The notes beneath the pieces were generated by a model that ran no database searches, had not been told where the DNA came from, and saw only the letters and a program-made list of their open reading frames with translations. From assembly GCA_944341075.1 (NCBI GenBank), contig CALVLV010000003.1:37470-101469 (forward strand): 64,000 bases of DNA. The letters are read 5' to 3'. Of this stretch, positions 17,709 to 25,755 are shown piece by piece. The number at the start of each line of letters is the position of its first letter. Position 1 is the first letter of the stretch. The stretch is from an uncultured Clostridia bacterium. Lineage in GTDB: Bacteria; Bacillota; Clostridia; Christensenellales; Borkfalkiaceae. The translations under genes were made by a program, and so were the position numbers.

Positions 17709-17739
17709 AGTTAGTTCTTTGGGGCGGGGTGCAATTCCC
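17709..17739 (+). repeat. Putative attR inside the FMN riboswitch
   Basis: 31 bp identical to 5180-5210. Here it continues into the rest of the riboswitch (ACCGGCAGT onwards), so the island end restores a complete riboswitch. Confidence 0.7.
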
Positions 17740-17868
17740 CACCGGCAGTGAGCGCGGTAGCAATAATTTGCTCATGCGTAAGTCTGCGAAGAGGCGGCGC
17801 CCTGGTGCCCTCTCCCGATACGGTGCGATTCCGTAACCGACGGTATAGTCCGGATGGTAAAAGAATTT
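17709..17868 (+). ncRNA. FMN riboswitch (RFN element)
   Basis: The conserved segments appear in order: GGGGCGGGGTGCAATTCCCC, ACCGGCAGTGAGC, GTCTGCGA, CCTGGTG, ATACGGTGCGATTCCGTAACCGACGGT and the closing AGTCCGGATGGTAAAAGAAT. It is followed by an expression-platform terminator and the riboflavin transporter gene, the classical arrangement. With FMN bound, the downstream terminator should form and lower ribU expression. Confidence 0.95.
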
Positions 17869-17885
17869 TTATCAAACCGCTTTTT

Positions 17886-17923
17886 GCGCGCCCTTAATGC
17901 ATATTAAGGGTGCGTTTTTTTTA
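17886..17923 (+). terminator. Riboswitch expression-platform terminator
   Basis: Stem around GCGCCCTTAAT / ATTAAGGGTGCG followed by eight T residues. It sits directly after the FMN aptamer and before ribU. Confidence 0.85.
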
Positions 17924-17978
17924 TGCGGAGCAAAAGGACTGCTTTAAAAAATATATTTTTCAAGGAGTTCTTTTTATC

Positions 17979-18758
17979 ATGGAACGTAAAAACACTCAGT
18001 TTTTTACACCCACGCGCATTGCGGTCATCGCAATGTTCGCCACCCTTGCGGGCGTGCTGTACGCCTTCGGCTTTCCCATCAACGTGGCCTTTCCCTTCTG
18101 GCTGGAGCTCAACTTTTCAGACATTCCCGCCCTTATCGGCACGTTTGCAATGGGGCCGCTTTCTGGCGGCATAATCGTATTCGTAAAAATACTCATCAAG
18201 CTCATCATAAAGGGCACCAGCACGATGTTTGTGGGCGAGCTTGCCGACCTTGTAATAGGACTTGCGTTCGTTGTGCCCGCAGGGCTCATCTACAAAAGGC
18301 ACCGCACATTCAGGGGTGCGCTTGCGGGAATGGGAGTGGGCACGCTGTGCTCGGTGGCGCTCTCCGTGTTTGCAAACTGGCTGATACTCGTGCCGTTCTA
18401 CCTTCAGCTGTTCTTTGGCGGGGATTGGAACAGCCTTATCGCCCCCATGCAGGCGCTCTTCGGCGACGGCGTAACTCGCGAAACCTTCTATAACTTCTAC
18501 CTGTGGGTATCCGTCCTGCCCTTCAACCTCATGCGTTGCCTTATAGCTGTGCTCGTCACCCTGCCCGTCTACAAGCGCATATCCGTGCTCATAAACAGAA
18601 TGAACGAAAGGTTTATGCCCAAGGCGCCCGCGGGCGGAGAGGGCGACGCTTCCGTCTGCGCCGCTACAAAAAAGCGCACCATAGTTACCGTTGCCGTGTG
18701 CGCGGGAGTGGTGCTCCTGCTGGTGGGCGGCGTGCTGTTAAGGTATTTCCTTTCGTAA
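17979..18758 (+). CDS. ribU: Riboflavin ECF transporter S component
   Basis: Substrate-binding membrane subunit of the energy-coupling-factor riboflavin importer. The start at 17979 has AAGGAG 11 bases upstream; the longer frame would begin inside the terminator. 259 residues with five to six membrane segments. The N-terminal part reads TRIAVIAMFATLAGVLYAFGFPI, and the family stretch ELNFSDIPALIGTFAMGPLSG contacts ligand. A Gly/Ala/Lys linker and one extra C-terminal hydrophobic helix (about 233-256) follow. Energising subunits EcfA/EcfT are not in the window. FMN control through the riboswitch supports the assignment. Confidence 0.93.
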   Translation: MERKNTQFFTPTRIAVIAMFATLAGVLYAFGFPINVAFPFWLELNFSDIPALIGTFAMGPLSGGIIVFVKILIKLIIKGTSTMFVGELADLVIGLAFVVPAGLIYKRHRTFRGALAGMGVGTLCSVALSVFANWLILVPFYLQLFFGGDWNSLIAPMQALFGDGVTRETFYNFYLWVSVLPFNLMRCLIAVLVTLPVYKRISVLINRMNERFMPKAPAGGEGDASVCAATKKRTIVTVAVCAGVVLLLVGGVLLRYFLS

Positions 18759-18836
18759 GGTAAAAACGTGGCGTAACGTCGCGGACTAATTCGTTTTTTT
18801 TAGTAAAGTCATAAAAAAATTCAAATACCAATTTAA

Positions 18837-18865
18837 TTGCCAAAAACTGCCGTGCGCGCTATAAT
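18837..18865 (+). promoter_or_regulatory. Promoter of the tsaE operon, giving a leaderless start
   Basis: TTGCCA (18837-18842), 17 bases, TATAAT (18860-18865). Transcription should begin near 18872, at the ATG (18874) of tsaE, leaving no room for a ribosome binding site. Confidence 0.75.
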
Positions 18866-18873
18866 ATATGCGT

Positions 18874-19275
18874 ATGGCAGTTTTTATTTCACATTCGGCG
18901 GAAGAAACTTTTGAATTTGCAAAGCGGTATGCCGTCACGCTCCACGGCGGCGACGTGGTGCTGCTCGGCGGCGACATGGGTGCTGGCAAAACGGTGTTTG
19001 CCAAGGGCGTTGCCTTTGGTCTTGGCATACGGGACGAGATCACCAGCCCCACCTATGCCTATATGAACGACTACTACGGCAGACTGTACCACTACGACTG
19101 TTACCGCCTTTCTTCGGGAGCGCAGGCCGAAGCGCTCGGCCTTACCGACTATTTTTACGGCAACGGCGTGTGTCTTGTGGAGTGGGCAGAGAACATTGCT
19201 GAAGTGCTCCCCGAAAACTGCAAAAAAGTTTCGATAAAAAAGCTCGGCGAAAACGAGCGCGAAATAACGTACTGA
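18874..19275 (+). CDS. tsaE: tRNA threonylcarbamoyladenosine biosynthesis ATPase TsaE
   Basis: 133 residues. The P-loop GGDMGAGKTVFAKG, the ITSPTY segment and HYDCYRL and LVEWAENI blocks are the TsaE signature. TsaE drives the TsaB-TsaD complex during t6A synthesis at position 37 of ANN-decoding tRNAs. An ATG six bases earlier (18868) is in frame but falls within three bases of the -10 box, so 18874 is chosen. It heads a same-strand cluster with tsaB and rimI; tsaD is not in the window. Confidence 0.94.
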   Translation: MAVFISHSAEETFEFAKRYAVTLHGGDVVLLGGDMGAGKTVFAKGVAFGLGIRDEITSPTYAYMNDYYGRLYHYDCYRLSSGAQAEALGLTDYFYGNGVCLVEWAENIAEVLPENCKKVSIKKLGENEREITY

Positions 19276-19352
19276 CCTCAGCGCTGCAGGCGCGCAAATT
19301 ATGCGTTGATCGCGGCATATGTGCCGCTCTGTTTGATTTTTCAGGTGTTGAT

Positions 19353-19982
19353 ATGAACGATTGTCCCGTGGCAGAACAATATAAATTCCTGGCGGTGGAT
19401 ACCGCCTCGTCTCACCTTACGGCGCTGGCCGTCAACGGCAAAAAAGTGGCGCTGCGGTTCAATGAGGACTGCGCTCTGCGCCACTCCGTGCTGCTCATGG
19501 GCGAGGTGGAGAGGGCCATGGACGCTGTCGGCCTTGCCGCCGCCGACTGCGACTTTTTCTGTGCGGTAACGGGCCCCGGTTCGTTCACAGGCATAAGGAT
19601 AGGCGTGTCCGCCGCAAAGGGCATGGCGCTGGCAACGGGCAAAAAGCTGCTGCCGCTCACCTCATTTCAGCTGATAGCATATAATGTAACTGATTGCAAC
19701 GACTTTTTCGCGGTGGCAGACGCCGCCCATTCGCACTTTTATGCCTGCCGCGCGGTGCGCGGCGAACTTGGGCAGCCGCAGTATATCTCGCGCGAAGATC
19801 TGCTTGCGTACGGACTTCCGCTGTACGGCTTTCAGTCGCTCGACCTTCCCCGCTACACCTGTCTTGCGGCGGGCGAGTGCCTGCTCCCCGCGGTAAATGC
19901 GGCGCTTGAAAGGGGTATGCCCTTCGGCGGCATGCATGCGCTGTACGTGCGCAAGTCGCAGGCGGAGGAGGGGCGCAAATGA
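19353..19982 (+). CDS. tsaB: tRNA threonylcarbamoyladenosine biosynthesis protein TsaB
   Basis: 209 residues of the ASKHA fold. The N-terminal strand FLAVDTASSHLTALAV and the motif GPGSFTGIRIGVSAAKGMA (about 70-88) are diagnostic. TsaB is the non-catalytic partner of TsaD in t6A synthesis. AGGTG precedes the ATG. The last four bases overlap rimI (ATGA), so the two are translationally coupled. A CATATG-centred palindrome (19312-19327) lies in the short gap after tsaE. Confidence 0.94.
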   Translation: MNDCPVAEQYKFLAVDTASSHLTALAVNGKKVALRFNEDCALRHSVLLMGEVERAMDAVGLAAADCDFFCAVTGPGSFTGIRIGVSAAKGMALATGKKLLPLTSFQLIAYNVTDCNDFFAVADAAHSHFYACRAVRGELGQPQYISREDLLAYGLPLYGFQSLDLPRYTCLAAGECLLPAVNAALERGMPFGGMHALYVRKSQAEEGRK

Positions 19983-20416
19983 CGCTCCGCCGCTGGAAGT
20001 TTGAAGATATCCTGCGCATATCCGAGCTGGAAAAACTGTGTTTTCCCAAGGAGCCGTGGAGCTACCGCCTGCTTGCCGAAAGCTTTGAAAGCGAGGGCTT
20101 TGTGGGCGTGCTCGCCGAAGAGGACGGCGAGGTGATAGGCTACGGCGGCATAACGCTTGGGTACGACACCGCCGATATAGACAACATCGCCGTTGCCGAA
20201 AATTTCCGCCGCGACGGCGTGGGCGGCGCCATATTAGAGGCGCTTGTGGCCGCGGCAAAGAGTAGCGGCAAGGAGAGGGTGTTTTTGGAGGTGCGCGTTT
20301 CAAACGCGCCCGCCATGTCGCTGTACTTAAAGCACGGTTTTACGGGCGTATATGCCCGCCAGAGGTATTATACAGACGGCGAAGATTGCCTTGTAATGGC
20401 AAGGGAGCTGGCTTAA
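19979..20416 (+). CDS. rimI: Ribosomal-protein-alanine N-acetyltransferase-like GNAT protein
   Basis: 145 residues with a GNAT fold. The N-terminus has LRRWKFEDILRISELEKLCF and the PWSYRLLAESF element typical of RimI. The acetyl-CoA loop is NFRRDGVGGAILEAL, followed by LEVRVSNAPAMSLYLKHGFTGVYARQRYY. It acetylates N-terminal amines, classically of ribosomal protein S18, whose gene also lies in this window (43032). It is coupled to tsaB, the usual tsaE-tsaB-rimI order in Bacillota. Confidence 0.92.
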   Translation: MTLRRWKFEDILRISELEKLCFPKEPWSYRLLAESFESEGFVGVLAEEDGEVIGYGGITLGYDTADIDNIAVAENFRRDGVGGAILEALVAAAKSSGKERVFLEVRVSNAPAMSLYLKHGFTGVYARQRYYTDGEDCLVMARELA

Positions 20417-20491
20417 GGCGCCGCGTGCGCCCTCGTTTTTCCCTTTATCAGGGGGCGGAAAGCCGTTGTCTGCGGCATATATGCGGGGTAA

Positions 20492-21226
20492 ATTATCTTC
20501 ACCGGAAACCTTCACATAGCCTGCACAACTTCGGGGCAGGGCAAGGATATGCTTATGCTGCACGGCTATATGTCGTGCAAAGAGAGCTTTTTTTACAGTA
20601 TATCGTATTTTTCGCGCTTTTACCGCGTTACGGCGCCCGACTTCCCCGGCTTCGGCGCGTCCTCGCCCATACCTGCCGCGTGGTCGGTTGGCGACTACGC
20701 CGCATGGCTCAAAGATTTTATCTCCGCCGCGGGAATGAAGCGGCCGCATGTAATAGCCCATTCGTTCGGCGCAAGGGTGGCAATAAAGCTCGCCGCGGCA
20801 TACCCGCAGCTGTTCGGCAGAATGGTGATAACTGGCGGCGCGGGAGTGCTGAAACCGCGCACGCGCGCGTACAGGCGCAGGGTGGCGGCATACAGGCTGG
20901 TAAAAAAGTTTGCACCCCGCCTTGCCGAAAAAAAGTTCGGCAGCGCGGAATATAAAAAACTTTGCCCGCTCATGCGCGAAAGTTACAAAAAGATAGTCAA
21001 CGAAGACCTGCTTGCAGACGCGGGCAAAATTCAAATCCCCGTGCTGCTTATATACGGCGCGGAAGATACGGTAACGCCCGCCGCGGAGGAGGGGCTGGCA
21101 TTTGCGCGGGCCATGCTGCACTGCCGCCTTGCCGTTATAGAGGGCGGACACTTCGCGTTTTCGCAAAATCACAACGTTTTCAACTCAACCGCCGCGCATT
21201 TTTTTGCGGGCAACGGAGATGTTTAG
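20492..21226 (+). CDS. Alpha/beta hydrolase, probable ATT start
   Basis: The hydrolase core has HGYM (oxyanion strand), the nucleophile elbow AHSFGA, the acid in YGAEDTVTP and the His in EGGHFAF. The first ATG (20549) would cut off the first beta strands: the in-frame codons 20492-20548 translate to IIFTGNLHIACTTSGQGKD, which matches the start of related hydrolases. A stop at 20489 leaves ATT (20492) as the likeliest start; GGGG just upstream is a poor ribosome site. It joins the next gene without a gap. Substrate unknown; a lipase, esterase or MhpC-like role cannot be separated. Confidence 0.8.
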   Translation: MIFTGNLHIACTTSGQGKDMLMLHGYMSCKESFFYSISYFSRFYRVTAPDFPGFGASSPIPAAWSVGDYAAWLKDFISAAGMKRPHVIAHSFGARVAIKLAAAYPQLFGRMVITGGAGVLKPRTRAYRRRVAAYRLVKKFAPRLAEKKFGSAEYKKLCPLMRESYKKIVNEDLLADAGKIQIPVLLIYGAEDTVTPAAEEGLAFARAMLHCRLAVIEGGHFAFSQNHNVFNSTAAHFFAGNGDV

Positions 21227-22825
21227 ATGGGTATATTCATTTCGGTAGGAAGAACTGTAGAGTGCATAGTAATGGCGCTGTGTTTCGGCGCGCTGCTCAC
21301 CATGTCGTCCACCAAGCTTCTGGGCGCCCTTCAGGGGTGCAACTATTCTGGCAAAAAACTGCTGCGGTGGGCGCGCAAGCGCAACAATATGTCGTTTGAA
21401 AGGCTGGCTCTTCTGGGCATGCTGTGCGCGCTCTCTTCGGCCATAGTGTCGCTCTGTTTCTCCTTTGCCGGCCAGTGGGCGGCGGTAATAGGGCTTATAC
21501 CGTATGCGGTATTTTTCGGCGCGTTCATCTATGCCGACGGCAAAATCGCCCTTCGCGTGCCCGCAGTGCGCACAAGGCGGTTCAGACGGCTTGAAGTCGT
21601 TCTGTTCTTTGTGTGCGCCGTGGCATCATATATTATAATAACCCTTTTAAACTTCGCGGCGGAAGCATGGGGCAAGCGGCTGTTCCTCATACTGCGCTAT
21701 GTGCCTCTTGCAATACTGCCCGTGATCCTTCTGCTGCTCATATGTCTTGCCAACGCCCTTTCAAAGATATACGAGGTGCCTCACAACCGCACCTATATCA
21801 AAAGGGCAAAAGAAAAGCTCAGCTCATCCTCGCTTACGGTGGTAGGCATAACGGGCAGCTACGGCAAAACAAGCACAAAAAATATACTTGCCGCCATACT
21901 CGGCAAAAAATACAGGGTGCTAACAACGCCCCGCTCGCACAATACGCCCATAGGCATAGCGCTTGCCGTAAATGCAAACGACCTTTCATCCTTCGACGTG
22001 TTCATCGCCGAAATGGGTGCCCGCAACGTGGGCGACATAGCCGAACTGTGCGATATCTGCCCGCCCGACTATTCTCTTCTCACGGGCATATGTGCGCAGC
22101 ATCTTGAAACTTTTGAAAGCATAGACAATATAATAAAAGCCAAGGGCGAAATTCTTTCCGCCACGCGCAAAAAGGCGTTCATTGCGGGCGACTGTCGCGA
22201 GTATTTCAAAGATATCCCCTGTCCTTTTGAGTTCTGCGACTGCGTTTCCGATATACAGGCCGGCTGTGACGGAACAGACTTCACGCTCACCCTGGGCGGA
22301 GAGAGCGTGCGCGTGCATACCAGACTTCTCGGCGCGCACTGCGCGCGCAACATAGGGCTTGCCGCCCGCCTTGCCTTTGAAATGGGCGTGGGGCTTGAAG
22401 ATATCGCCGCCGCAGCAGAAGAGCTTAACTTTGTGGAGCATCGCCTGCAGCTTACGCAGTCCAACGGCATAAATATTTTAGACGACGGCTACAATGCCAA
22501 CATAAAGGGCGCGCGCGCCGCGCTGGAGGTATTGCGCGCCTTCCCCGGCAGAAAGCTTATCGTAACGCCGGGCATTGTGGAGCTGGGCATACTCGAAGAG
22601 CAGGAAAACAGGCAGTTCGGCGGCCTGCTCGCCGGGTTAAACCTGGTGATATTGGTGGGCGATACGCTTGTCTCCCCCGTAAAGGAGGGGTACCTTGAGG
22701 CGGGCGGCGACCCCGAAAAACTGCTGGTGCGCGAAACGCTCAAGGACGCCCAGGCCGAACTAAAAAAAGTGCTGGAGCGCGGCGATACTGTGCTGTTTTT
22801 AAACGACCTGCCCGATATCTATTGA
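21227..22825 (+). CDS. Membrane-anchored Mur ligase, MurF-like
   Basis: 532 residues. The first 180 hold about five hydrophobic segments, an addition common in Clostridia. The Mur ligase core follows: ATP loop VVGITGSYGKTSTKN, TPRSHNTPIG, AEMGARNVGDIAEL, the carbamoylated-Lys region IIKAKGEIL and the C-terminal LDDGYNANIKGARAALEVL. It probably adds D-Ala-D-Ala to the UDP-MurNAc peptide. The ATG follows the hydrolase stop directly and ddl lies 196 bp downstream, so both dipeptide synthesis and ligation are adjacent. A second classical murF elsewhere cannot be excluded. Confidence 0.85.
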   Translation: MGIFISVGRTVECIVMALCFGALLTMSSTKLLGALQGCNYSGKKLLRWARKRNNMSFERLALLGMLCALSSAIVSLCFSFAGQWAAVIGLIPYAVFFGAFIYADGKIALRVPAVRTRRFRRLEVVLFFVCAVASYIIITLLNFAAEAWGKRLFLILRYVPLAILPVILLLLICLANALSKIYEVPHNRTYIKRAKEKLSSSSLTVVGITGSYGKTSTKNILAAILGKKYRVLTTPRSHNTPIGIALAVNANDLSSFDVFIAEMGARNVGDIAELCDICPPDYSLLTGICAQHLETFESIDNIIKAKGEILSATRKKAFIAGDCREYFKDIPCPFEFCDCVSDIQAGCDGTDFTLTLGGESVRVHTRLLGAHCARNIGLAARLAFEMGVGLEDIAAAAEELNFVEHRLQLTQSNGINILDDGYNANIKGARAALEVLRAFPGRKLIVTPGIVELGILEEQENRQFGGLLAGLNLVILVGDTLVSPVKEGYLEAGGDPEKLLVRETLKDAQAELKKVLERGDTVLFLNDLPDIY

Positions 22826-22848
22826 TTTTGGCCTGTACACTTTGGCAA

Positions 22849-22874
22849 GCCGCCGCGCCTGCGGCGCGGCGGCC
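22849..22874 (+). terminator. Hairpin between murF-like gene and ddl
   Basis: AGCCGCCGCGCC / GGCGCGGCGGC stem with no clear T-run. It may attenuate rather than stop transcription into ddl. Confidence 0.45.
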
Positions 22875-23021
22875 TGTAAACAGAACATATCGGCCCGTAA
22901 ATCGGGCATATATGCGTATAAAATCAAAAATATATATCAGATATTATTTGTGTGCGCCGCCCTTCCGGTGCGTGTGCATGCCGTTCACCAAAGCAAAAAA
23001 TAATGCGGAGGTGATTTTTTT

Positions 23022-24119
23022 ATGTTCAAAGGCGCTATAGCCGTACTGTTCGGCGGGGCTTCCAACGAAAGCGAAATTTCTGTTATCACTGGCACCATGT
23101 GCGCAAACGTGCTGAAGAGCGGCGGGGCAGATGTATTGCCCGTGTATATATCCCCTTCCGGCCGCTTTTACTGCGGCAAAGAACTTGCCGACATAGAGGT
23201 GTTCAGGCGGGCGGAGGAGCTTAAAAGCCCGCGCTGTTTTATAGCCGAAGGCGGCGCATATGTTTTGGGCAGGCGCGGCAAAATAAAAAAATTCCTGCCA
23301 ATATATGCCGCGATCAACTGCTGTCACGGCGGCCTTGGCGAGGGCGGCGGCGCGGGCGGGCTGTTCGCCCTGTGCGGTATCCCCATGGCGGGCGGCGACA
23401 TCTTCGGCGGCGCGGCCTTTTTAGATAAGTGCCTTTCAAAGGTGGTGCTCGGCGGGCTCGGCGTGCCCGTCCTGCCGTATGCGGAGGTGCGTTCGGAAGG
23501 CGATATCCCCGCGGCGATCCAAAAGACTGGCTTCCCCGCCATAATTAAGCCTGCTCGCCTGGGCTCCAGCATAGGCATAGCCCGCGCAGACGACGAAGGA
23601 CAGTTCCGTGCCGCCGTTCAGGCCGCGCTGTGTTACGACGACAAGGTGCTGTGCGAACGGTGCGTGCTCTCCCGCAGGGAGATAAACTGCGCCGCTTACT
23701 TTTACGGCGGCGAGGTGTTTGTATCGGAGTGTGAAGAGGCCATATCTTCGGGCGGATTGCTGTCGTTCGACGATAAGTATTCGGGCGGCGGCAGGTCGGT
23801 CATACCTGCAGCTATCGGCGGCGAACTCACAAAAAAAATAAAGGATACCGTTTCGGCGGTATATTCAGAACTCGGCCTGCGCGGCATTGTGCGATTCGAC
23901 TTTCTGCTCGAAGGCGACAGGGTGTGGCTGAGCGAGGTGAACACCGTTCCCGGCTCGCTGGCATGGTACCTGTTTGCACCGTCCTTCAAAAAATTTTTCC
24001 CCGTGCTTGAAAAGGTCATTTTGCAGGCCGTTGCCGACCGCGACGCCGCGCGCGGCAAAACGCTGCTTAAAACGGGCATACTTGCCGCCCTGCCCGCGGG
24101 CGGGCCAAAGGCAAAATAA
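23022..24119 (+). CDS. ddl: D-alanine--D-alanine ligase
   Basis: 365 residues with an ATP-grasp fold. N-terminal VLFGGASNESEISVITG matches the Ddl VxxGGxSxExxxS motif. CHGGLGEGGGAGGLFALCGIP corresponds to the conserved HGxxGEDG block, with EG GG substituted. PARLGSSIGI and SEVNTVPGSLAWYLF complete the site. The lid loop reads LSFDDKYSGGGRS, shorter than the usual YDYxxKY form and closer to the FDFxxKY seen in some D-Ser ligases. AGGAGG-like GGAGGTGA precedes the ATG. Peptidoglycan dipeptide synthesis is likely; acceptor specificity is open. Confidence 0.9.
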   Translation: MFKGAIAVLFGGASNESEISVITGTMCANVLKSGGADVLPVYISPSGRFYCGKELADIEVFRRAEELKSPRCFIAEGGAYVLGRRGKIKKFLPIYAAINCCHGGLGEGGGAGGLFALCGIPMAGGDIFGGAAFLDKCLSKVVLGGLGVPVLPYAEVRSEGDIPAAIQKTGFPAIIKPARLGSSIGIARADDEGQFRAAVQAALCYDDKVLCERCVLSRREINCAAYFYGGEVFVSECEEAISSGGLLSFDDKYSGGGRSVIPAAIGGELTKKIKDTVSAVYSELGLRGIVRFDFLLEGDRVWLSEVNTVPGSLAWYLFAPSFKKFFPVLEKVILQAVADRDAARGKTLLKTGILAALPAGGPKAK

Positions 24120-24142
24120 TATGTAGTGCAAATCAATTTATA

Positions 24143-24190
24143 AAGCGCGCAAAAGGCGGGGCGGCAATGTCGGCCCCGCCTTTTGCGCGC
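24143..24190 (+). terminator. Terminator after ddl
   Basis: GCGCGCAAAAGGCGGGGC pairs with GGCCCCGCCTTTTGCGCGC around a short loop. Only a weak T-run follows. Confidence 0.7.
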
Positions 24191-24197
24191 CATTCGT

Positions 24198-24227
24198 TTG
24201 ACAAAGTGCCACCTTAAAATATATAAT
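24198..24227 (+). promoter_or_regulatory. icd promoter
   Basis: TTGACA (24198-24203), 18-base spacer, TATAAT (24222-24227), 35 bp before the start codon. Confidence 0.7.
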
Positions 24228-24261
24228 TGGTAAAAGTACTACCAAAAGGGGTGCGATAATC

Positions 24262-25470
24262 ATGGCAGATAAAATCAAGATGAAGACGCCGCTGGTTGAA
24301 ATGGACGGCGACGAAATGACCAGAATACTCTGGAAATGGATAAAGGAGATACTTATAGAGCCGTATGTGGAGCTGAAGACGGAGTACTACGACCTCGGCC
24401 TGCCCGAAAGGGACAGAACGGACGATAAGGTCACCGAAGACGCCGCCCTGGCCGCAAAAAAATACGGCGTGGCAGTCAAGTGTGCCACCATCACCCCCAA
24501 CGCCCAGCGCGTGGAGGAATACAAGCTTAAAAAGATGTGGAAGAGCCCCAACGGCACCATAAGGCGCATACTCGACGGCACCGTGTTCCGCGCTCCTATA
24601 ATAGTAAAGGGCATAACCCCCTATGTCCCCGGCTGGAAAAAGCCCATAGTGCTTGCCCGCCATGCTTACGGCGACATATACAATTCGGTAGAGGCGCGCG
24701 CCTCCGCCGGCGACAGCGCATACCTTGTGCTGTGCGATAAAGATGGAAAGGAGCTTTCGCGCAGCCTTATAAAACAGTTCAACGGCGAAGGAATAGTGCA
24801 GGGTGTGCACAACCTCGATGCGTCCATCCGCGGCTTTGCGGTCAGCTGCTTCAACTACGCGCTTGAAAATAAAATGCCGCTGTGGTTCGGCGCAAAGGAC
24901 ACCATCTCCAAGACGTACGATCACCGCTTCAAGGATATATTCAACGAAATTTACGAAAGCGAATATAAGGAGAAGTTTGAAAAAGCCGGCATATACTTCA
25001 TGTACACGCTTATAGACGACATAGTCGCCCGCATAATGCGCAGCGAAGGCGGCGTGCTGTGGGCGTGCAAAAACTACGACGGCGACGTAATGAGCGACAT
25101 GGTGGCCACTGCATACGGCTCGCTGGGAATGATGAGCTCGGTGCTCGTTTCGCCCGAAGGCAAGTACGAATACGAGGCCGCTCACGGCACCGTAACGCGC
25201 CACTACTATAAGTATTTAAAGGGGGAGCAAACTTCCACCAACTCCGTAGCAACAATATGGGCGTGGACGGGCGCGCTTGCCAAGCGCGGTGAACTGGACG
25301 GCATTCCCGAACTCACCGCCTTTGCAAAAAAGCTTGAAAGGGCGGTTATAGACACCATAGAAGAGGGTAAAATGACGGGCGACCTTGTTCCGCTGTTCAG
25401 GCGCGAGGGTGTTGCGCCCGTAAAGCTTGAAAGCCGCGAATTTTTATACGCCGTGGCTGAAAAGCTGTAA
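24262..25470 (+). CDS. icd: NADP-dependent isocitrate dehydrogenase (eukaryotic-type)
   Basis: 402 residues. It converts isocitrate to 2-oxoglutarate, CO2 and NADPH. The long homodimeric subfamily is recognised by [13 protein letters not shown] at the N-terminus, [22 protein letters not shown] (substrate loop), [16 protein letters not shown], the metal-binding LIDDIVAR and [11 protein letters not shown], and the NADP site [14 protein letters not shown]. Gene stands alone with its own promoter and terminator. In a fermentative anaerobe it would chiefly supply 2-oxoglutarate for glutamate synthesis (inference). Confidence 0.96.
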   Translation: MADKIKMKTPLVEMDGDEMTRILWKWIKEILIEPYVELKTEYYDLGLPERDRTDDKVTEDAALAAKKYGVAVKCATITPNAQRVEEYKLKKMWKSPNGTIRRILDGTVFRAPIIVKGITPYVPGWKKPIVLARHAYGDIYNSVEARASAGDSAYLVLCDKDGKELSRSLIKQFNGEGIVQGVHNLDASIRGFAVSCFNYALENKMPLWFGAKDTISKTYDHRFKDIFNEIYESEYKEKFEKAGIYFMYTLIDDIVARIMRSEGGVLWACKNYDGDVMSDMVATAYGSLGMMSSVLVSPEGKYEYEAAHGTVTRHYYKYLKGEQTSTNSVATIWAWTGALAKRGELDGIPELTAFAKKLERAVIDTIEEGKMTGDLVPLFRREGVAPVKLESREFLYAVAEKL

Positions 25471-25490
25471 TATGGCGGTCTGTTTTTTTA

Positions 25491-25530
25491 AAGCCCCGCC
25501 GCGCGGAATTTTTTCCGCGCGGCGGGGCTT
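25491..25530 (+). terminator. Terminator after icd
   Basis: Perfect 18-bp stem AAGCCCCGCCGCGCGGAA and its inverse around TTTT; only a weak T-run follows on the plus strand. Confidence 0.7.
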
Positions 25531-25555
25531 CTGTATTGCCCTAAGTGCGTTTATA

Positions 25556-25600
25556 TGTCATCTCAACTAAGCGAATGTAACGAACGCGTGGAGACATCTC
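25556..25600. repeat. Dispersed GTCATTTCGA-type repeat (copy 1)
   Basis: TGTCATCTCAACTAAGCGAA...GTGGAGACATCTC is a diverged copy of a repeat found at five more places in the window. It is followed by a single CCCCTTGTGTAAAGGGG hairpin (25617-25635), also the unit of the tandem repeat at 52231. Confidence 0.6.
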
Positions 25601-25681
25601 TGCTTGATTCCTTGTCCCCCTTGTGTAAAGGGGTATTGTAGGCGCAAAGCGCTGTAGGGCAACCATTGTAAATTAAGCCGC

Positions 25682-25746
25682 TTGACAGGGCCGCGGCCGT
25701 TCTGGTATTATTTAGTAAACCAAATCATAAAAAAATTATAATACCA
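25682..25746 (+). promoter_or_regulatory. mocR promoter and GGTATTA operator pair
   Basis: TTGACA (25682-25687), 18 bases, TATTAT (25706-25711). TGGTATTAT (25703-25711) covers the -10 box and recurs inverted as ATAATACCA (25738-25746), directly before the start codon. The same GGTATTA motif is repeated upstream of the pyridoxal kinase gene (30100-30131). This fits an autoregulated MocR/PdxR operator. Confidence 0.65.
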
Positions 25747-25755
25747 AAGGCGTCT

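Larger units (their letters stand above)
5180..17739. mobile_element. Putative integrative island inserted in the FMN riboswitch
   Basis: About 12.5 kb bounded by identical 31-bp direct repeats derived from the FMN riboswitch. The tyrosine integrase sits at the left boundary pointing outwards. Arm-like GGGGCA repeats occur at both ends (5308-5331 and 17605-17631). The cargo has mosaic base composition and encodes glycan biosynthesis; no conjugation genes are seen, so it is not self-transmissible as read. The resident ribU gene continues right after the right boundary. Boundaries are inferred from repeats, not from an empty-site comparison. Confidence 0.6.

Noticed and set aside
5180-17739. 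Integrative conjugative element or prophage
   Set aside because: No relaxase, coupling protein, T4SS, capsid, terminase or portal gene is present; only an integrase, a regulator and glycan cargo, so island is the safer term.
24214-25203. 329-codon minus-strand frame opposite icd
   Set aside because: It lies antisense to a certain isocitrate dehydrogenase gene and shows no family features; high third-position G+C opens such frames.
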